Source of the DNA: Terfezia claveryi
Taxonomy: Eukaryota; Ascomycota; Pezizomycetes; Pezizales; Pezizaceae
Direction: 5' to 3'
Assembly (NCBI GenBank): GCA_015179025.1
Contig: WHUX01000132.1
Location: forward strand, 1-64,000
Length of the DNA stretch: 64,000 nt
Within the stretch, counting starts at the first letter, position 1, and each line of letters starts with the position of its first letter. The notes beneath the pieces were generated by a model that searched no databases, had not been told where the DNA came from, and saw only the letters and a list, made by a program, of their open reading frames with translations. Positions 58,806-64,000 of the stretch are shown in pieces. The translations under genes and the position numbers were made by a program.

Positions 58806-59681
58806 ATGCGGGGGCTTTTTGGCCATAGCAAGAATTCTGGGAATCGCGAACGACAATCTGCCGCCCCTCTGCCCCCTCCGCCGTCCGCACTCTCCCCCTC
58901 GAACTTCCCACCGACAGTCCCCAATCCGAGCGTGCGTCCAAACCAGGGTGGCCGTCTTATTGCCGCATCAGCAGGACATCCCCCTCTTCCCGGGAGACAC
59001 CACTCTGTCTCGTCTATTTCTCAAGGGTCAACTGTGCAGTTGTTAGGATCAGCCAATGCGGCTGAGGGCCTGGGTATAGGCTACGGCATCACAACTGAGG
59101 ATACAGCTGCATACAGACCACAGTCCGCTGAACCCGCCGGTGTCCCTCCTCCATCCTCTCTAAACATCCAGCAAGGACAGTCCTCGTCAAGGAGACCACT
59201 CGCTGCCAACAGCAATAACTCGTACCGTGGGCTATCTCAGCAGCAACCTCCGCCACAGCAGAGCTCTCAACAGCTTCAGGGCCAAAACAACAACAATAAC
59301 AACAACAACAACAACAACAACAACAATAATAATAATACCAGCAATAACGGTCCCCCGCCGCAAGGTACCAGTCAGATCGCCAGCCTCACCGGATCAATTA
59401 GTCGCCGTATATCACTTCGAAGCCCTAGAGGGTCTCCCCACCAACCCCAAGGCCAATTTCCCCACAATTCATCCGAAACAAGCGAATTTTCTGATTCTTA
59501 CAATCAATCGACTGGCCCTTCTCGACCCCAGTCTATGCACCCGACGACACCGGTGCTGATAGAAGAGGAATCACACCAATATACTTTACAGAGAGCAGCG
59601 ACTGACGTTGACTCGCAATACTTGCAGACACTTCCACCCTTACAGCAGGTCGATTCGCTTGGCCATCCGCAGGGATTCCAG

Positions 59682-59717
<36 letters not shown>

Positions 59718-59965
59718 TACTATCAAGGTCAGCAACCACAGATGCCTCAACCTAGGCGGTCTATGGAAATTCAAAACAATCCCATGCAACACCCCCAGGT
59801 CACACAATTGCAGCAAACTATGCAAGCTCCATACGGGAACCAACAACCAGGATCGCCACTACCACCCCCTACACCAGGGCAACAAAACTATCAACAAGCA
59901 TACGATCCAAGCAAGTTCTCTGGCGAGCCGTTGGGCAGGATGACACCCCCACTTAATTCAGGTCA

Positions 59966-60000
<35 letters not shown>

Positions 60001-61655
60001 AACAGCAGCCACAACAGCCAGGTGGGCAACCACCACCAGGCTCCCTCAGCCAGTCTGGGGCAGCACGAACAGGCAATTTGGATATTGCGAAATTGTGTGA
60101 TGATTATGATAATTTGCGTATGAAAACCTCATCCTCTCTATGTGACCCCCCTGTATGATGCCTCCATTACCCCGCTTTTGGTGGACCTCATTGTTTTCCA
60201 AATTGCTCTCATCTAAAGTACAATCATACACCGGGAACCGTCCCTGGTACAATAAATCCAACCTTTGGGTTTTCTTTGATGATTTTCCCTGCACCTTTAC
60301 GCCATTTGGCAAATACAACTATAAATAGAAAACATTGAGAAAGCTAATTCATCGTAGAGGCTAAATACCGAAAGGTCAAAAATCTTTACTTTGAACGCAA
60401 CAGCGAAATTGAGCGTCTCCAAAATACTCTAGCCCACCAAAGGCTCGCGCAATCCCGCACCTCTCTCGACGATAGCGAATATGTATCCCGCTTTGAGCGT
60501 CTTGATGGTGCCATAAAGAATGTGGCATTCGAGATCCGCCAGAGTTGGAAAACGATTCCTCCGTGGCTTCAGCCTGTCACAAACCATGGTGCTGAGGCTA
60601 AGGGTGGTCGAGAAATGACAGTCGTGGGTAGAGCAAGCATCTCTCGCTGGGTGATCGATGAGATTCTAGAGAGGTTTTTCCATCCGGGACTAGATGCAGG
60701 GTTGAGCATCCACTTGAAGACTATCGAGCGGGGTATTAGGAGGAATCATCCTGAACCCCACAGTATCGAGGAGGACGATGCTCTGAGCTCGAAGGTTTGT
60801 AATTGGAGGCTAACCACGCTCGATGCCCTACGACAAGACTTACAAAGCCAGAATGCAGCGGAGTACAAGGCTAGATTGACGCAGCTTCTTGTTGAGAAGC
60901 TGGTTGCAAGCTTGCAGACTCATCTTCATGAGCCTACCCCACCAGGATTATTGGGTGGTGTATCGATGATTGTTGAGATTGCTGTGGGCCTGGCGAGTAA
61001 CCTTCCGCTGGAGAGCAGAGACGTCAGGGTCTGGTACCCTTTACCTGGCATACCCTTCGATGGCAAGTTCATGAAAGCAGAAGGTCAACTACCACCACTG
61101 GTGCAACCCATTTCCGTAGGTGAAGCTACCGTCATTGAAGGTAGCGAAAAGATGGAGGTCGACCAACAAAATCCTGGTGGGGAGGAAAACGGTGTAGGGA
61201 AAGACCCCTCCCTGAAGGCCTCCGGTAGCATTCATGGGCCAGGTGTTCCCGGCGGCCAGAGTGGTCAGGGCGCTCAGGGAGGTCAGGGCACTCAGGGCGG
61301 TCAGGGCAGTCAGGGTGTCAACAGGGAAGCTTCAAATAGCAGTAATAAGTCTATAGAGCAACCTAAACCCAGATCTCTTGGCGTAGCGGGGCGGCTTCGG
61401 CAGCGTGTGCAGGAGGCAGCGGGGAGGGGCCATAGTAGTGACGGGCGGCCGCCTATAGGTCAACCAACGCCAACGGGGCAGCAGCCGGGTCCGCCAGCGT
61501 TGCCGAGGGGGAACAGTCAGGTTAGCTTACCAGCGGATGGGGTACAGGCAGGACAGCCGCCGAAGGAGGAGCAGAAGACAGTTAGGATTGCGGGGTTTAT
61601 GGCAGTGGAGGTTAGGGGGAGGAGCATTTTGGTTAAGGCGCCGGTGTGGTGTTGA
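58806..61655 (+). CDS. Poly-Q/poly-N conserved Pezizomycotina protein (869 aa, 2 exons)
   Basis: Exons 58806-60117 and 60358-61655 (240-bp intron, long for this window) total 2610 bases. The ATG at 58806 gives MRGLFGHSKNSGNRERQSAA. Residues 1-430 are low complexity: a poly-Asn run of about 17, poly-Gln runs near 305 and 390, Pro/Gln elsewhere. After LDIAKLCDDYDNL comes a coiled coil (KYRKVKNLYFERNSEIERLQ), then a conserved-looking helical domain: SWKTIPPWLQPVTNHGA, VGRASISRWVIDEILERFFH, GLSIHLKTIERGIRRN, VCNWRLTTLDALRQDL, LLVEKLVASLQTHLHEP and VSMIVEIAVGLASNLPLESR. It ends with a GGQGTQGGQ repeat and a basic tail. I recall similar uncharacterised fungal proteins but no function. Confidence 0.85.
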
Positions 61656-62537
61656 TTGAATGTAGAAGGAGGTCTTCGTTGTGGAGATGATATTATATGT
61701 TATGTACACTGCACTGCGTATTGCTACAGATACTGCTACATTTATGAGATTTATGAGGTTTTTTTATTAGTATTTTTATATATTTTGCTTTTGCTATTTT
61801 TCCTAGTAGTTTGGTTTGTTATACCTCGTACCATATGAAGAGGAGTGGAGCGTAAGTTTGATGCTGTATGTAGCTACCTCATCAGTTTTTATCCCTTTTA
61901 TTGTTTTTTCCTTTTTTTTTTCTTTGTTGGAATTTTTCTCTTTCTCGCGGTGTCTCTCTTTTTTTTTTTTTTTTTTTTTGTTTTCGACTTGTCTACCTGG
62001 CCTTTTGCATTTCATACAGTCGTTTGGGAGGAAAAGGAAAAAAAAAAAAAAACTTATTGCGTGTTGTGTTTATAGCTTCCAGATATGTGTTGTTTTGATG
62101 CAGGAATTTCTTGATGATGATGATTTTGGAGGTGGTGTGTGTAGGGCAGGCGGCATATGGGCATGACGTTGACTTGAACTTATTGGGGAAAAAGTCAGTC
62201 TACACACACACATATATATATATATATACAGTATTTTTATCTTATATGTATAAAAGTTATTATTTCAATATGTGATCATGAGTTTTCTCTGGGATCGATT
62301 GTTGTGTATTATATCATCCACAGGAGGGAAAAAAAAAAAAAAGAAAAAACTGTATTGATTCCATATCAATCAAAAACGCCAATCATCCATATAAGCCCAT
62401 TTAACGCAACGCAACGCAACGCAACGTTAGCATACGGCACCAAACCATCTACCCAAGTCCCAGGCATATCTATACAAACTACAAAACTCCAGTACCGTCA
62501 ACTCCCCATCCAAACTGAATTCGCAAATCCAAACCAC
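61656..62537. other. Spacer with simple repeats between convergent genes
   Basis: T-rich tracts (61905-61980), an (AC)n(AT)n run at about 62200-62229, an A-run near 62330-62342, and five CAACG pentamers at about 62407-62426. No gene. Confidence 0.65.
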
Positions 62538-63757
62538 CTACTCCAACCGCAATACCTCCTCCAACCTCCTCCCCATCTCGGCCCAACTCATGCCCTTCTC
62601 TCCACTCTGATCTAGACTTTCAAAGAGCGCTCTTGCGTCGCCTTCCCTCACGACAACGTAATACCCCTTTCCTGTAACCATCCTCATCTCCCACTCCCTC
62701 CCTCCAGCAACATCACCTACAGCCCCCCCTTCACTCACACACTCCTTAACCCCCAACAACCCCTCCCTCTCCAGGCCCTCCAAAACCCACTTTCCATTCC
62801 TTCCAATCTCCCCCGCCAACCCCTCAATCTTCCACACTTTCCTCCCCCCATTCCCCTTACCACTAGTAGTAACCAAGTTCCTTAATCTCCCCAAATCTGC
62901 TTTCGCAGCCCTCTCAATCTCCTTCTCCCTCTCCTGCCTAGCAATTCTTTCCTTCTCTCGTCTCGCAACGATTTCCTCCTCCGCAACTGCTCTCCGCTGC
63001 CTCTCGGAAAAGACCTCCTCCGCGCGAGCCTCCTCCTCGAGACGAGCTTCCTCCGCGGCAGCGAGCGCGCGGGAGCGCTGGAATTCGTTGTAGGCGCGAC
63101 GCTGGTCGCGGCGGGCGAGAGATGCGGCTTTTTTTGCGCCGACGGTTTTGGTTTTAGAGATTCGTCGAGGCGGTGGGGGTGGGGGTGGGGGTGGGGGTGG
63201 GAGTTGTTGTTGACCACCAGTATTTCCTCCTCCACCAGCTCCACTACCACCACCACTGGGCCAGCAGCACCGGGGGGGTCATCATCATCATCCCTTCCAT
63301 GGTCCACAATCTCAAACCCGTCCTCTTCCTCCCCCTCATCTTCGTCTTGCTCTTCTTCCTCCACATCCAAATCCTCACTTTCCTCGCTCCGAACCAACTG
63401 AAAGCCATCATCTCCCGAAATGGGGCTTCTCGCTTCAGTCCTCCCCTTTTCATCAACCTCACCTTCAACCCCACCATCTACCCTAGCTGCAGCTGCAGGT
63501 TGATCACTCCCAACTCCCCCATCGCCGCCATCACCACCACCACTACCACCACCCTCCTCCGGAGTACTGTCTGCGGCGACGTCGGGTAATAGCGCCTCTG
63601 CCTCTGCCTCTCCCTCTTTCTCTGCCTCTGCCCCTGCCTGTGCCACAACCAATCCAGCACCCTTCCTTAGCGACTCCGCCCGGTCCAGGACATAGAGGAT
63701 GATGAACCCGATCAGGAGGAGTGGGGAGAAGAGGATAAGGTTTGTCAAAAAGGACAT
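62538..63757 (-). CDS. ER-anchored coiled-coil protein, DDRGK1-like (about 406 codons, one apparent 1-base deletion)
   Basis: Begins MSFLTNLILFSPLLLIGFII, one N-terminal membrane anchor, followed by 200 acidic, Gly-rich low-complexity residues. Then RISKTKTVGAKKAASLARRD, a long Arg/Glu coiled coil (EFQRSRALAAAEEARLEEEA, RREKERIARQEREKEIERA) and a winged-helix-like end (LRNLVTTSGKGNGGRK, KVWKIEGLAGEIGRNGKWVL, MSWAEMGRRLEEVLRLE). Anchor, coiled coil and C-terminal domain in that order resemble DDRGK1, the UFMylation adaptor, but similarity is by architecture only. The frame of the first half must shift near 63258-63260 (adding one C to a CCC run gives GAAGPSGGGSGAGGGG), otherwise it ends in a different frame at 62882. 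Confidence 0.55.
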
Positions 63758-64000
63758 TGTTGTAGACCCTTTTCAGCCACTATATATGTATGTACTGTAT
63801 ATAAGTTTGTTCTGGCTTTTGTCGATTGACGCAGCTGCAGCAAGTTGTATGTTTCCAGCTTGAACCTCTATCCTAGGTAAGTAGCTATAGAGGTATTTAA
63901 GAGCTCCAAGACGTATATATATTTCGGCTTCTTTCTGAAGCTGTTGATCTTGTGTCGTTCAATTAGTGGGGGGGGGGTGTTATTGTTGTTGTTGTCAGCG
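63758..64000. promoter_or_regulatory. Upstream region of the DDRGK1-like gene
   Basis: 240 bases with TATATATG near 63783, TATATATAT near 63914-63922 and a G9 run near 63968. No coding frame. Confidence 0.4.

Overview
This window is nuclear DNA of a filamentous ascomycete (Pezizomycotina). The evidence is the many 40-100 bp GT-AG introns, the set of housekeeping genes (vacuolar carboxypeptidase Y, poly(A) polymerase, biotin synthase, peroxisomal thioesterase with a C-terminal SKL), and Ty1/copia and Gypsy retrotransposons. A transposon-rich lineage such as Pezizomycetes is possible, but that is inference. No prokaryotic features were seen.

Layout. Bases 1-29160 form a stack of nested mobile elements of which mostly the right-hand halves are visible. 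The innermost is a complete 14377 bp DNA transposon of the KDZ (Kyakuja-Dileera-Zisupton) superfamily at 2394-16770. It has 535/536 bp terminal inverted repeats and a perfect 8 bp target-site duplication. It interrupts the integrase region of Copia-1 (1-2393 and 16771-19465). Copia-1 sits in the protease region of Gypsy-1 (19466-23319), Gypsy-1 sits in the gag gene of Gypsy-2 (23320-24700), and Gypsy-2 sits in the RNase H end of a decayed Copia-2 (24701-29160). All four retroelements are on the minus strand.

The KDZ element carries a six-exon transposase gene with CxC cysteine clusters and an intact-looking D-D-E core, but with one in-frame UGA. It also carries five accessory genes: a C2H2 finger protein, a small basic protein, two coiled-coil-like proteins (one on the minus strand), and a charged nuclear-type protein. 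An 18-unit array of 49 bp hairpin repeats lies upstream of the last of these, and a single copy of the hairpin overlaps its stop codon. Long repeats next to the ends may be transposase binding sites (inference).

Bases 29161-64000 are host sequence with nine genes and long gene-poor spacers. Minus strand: acyl-CoA thioesterase (TES1-like), carnosine N-methyltransferase-like, carboxypeptidase Y, a hypothetical 260 aa protein, biotin synthase (BIO2) and an ER-anchored DDRGK-like protein. Plus strand: an HSPA12-like Hsp70 ATPase, poly(A) polymerase, a small multi-span membrane protein and a poly-Q/poly-N conserved fungal protein. This region is not an operon or an obvious pathway cluster. BIO2 and the DDRGK-like gene each need one extra base in a short homopolymer to read through, which points to consensus errors or recent lesions.
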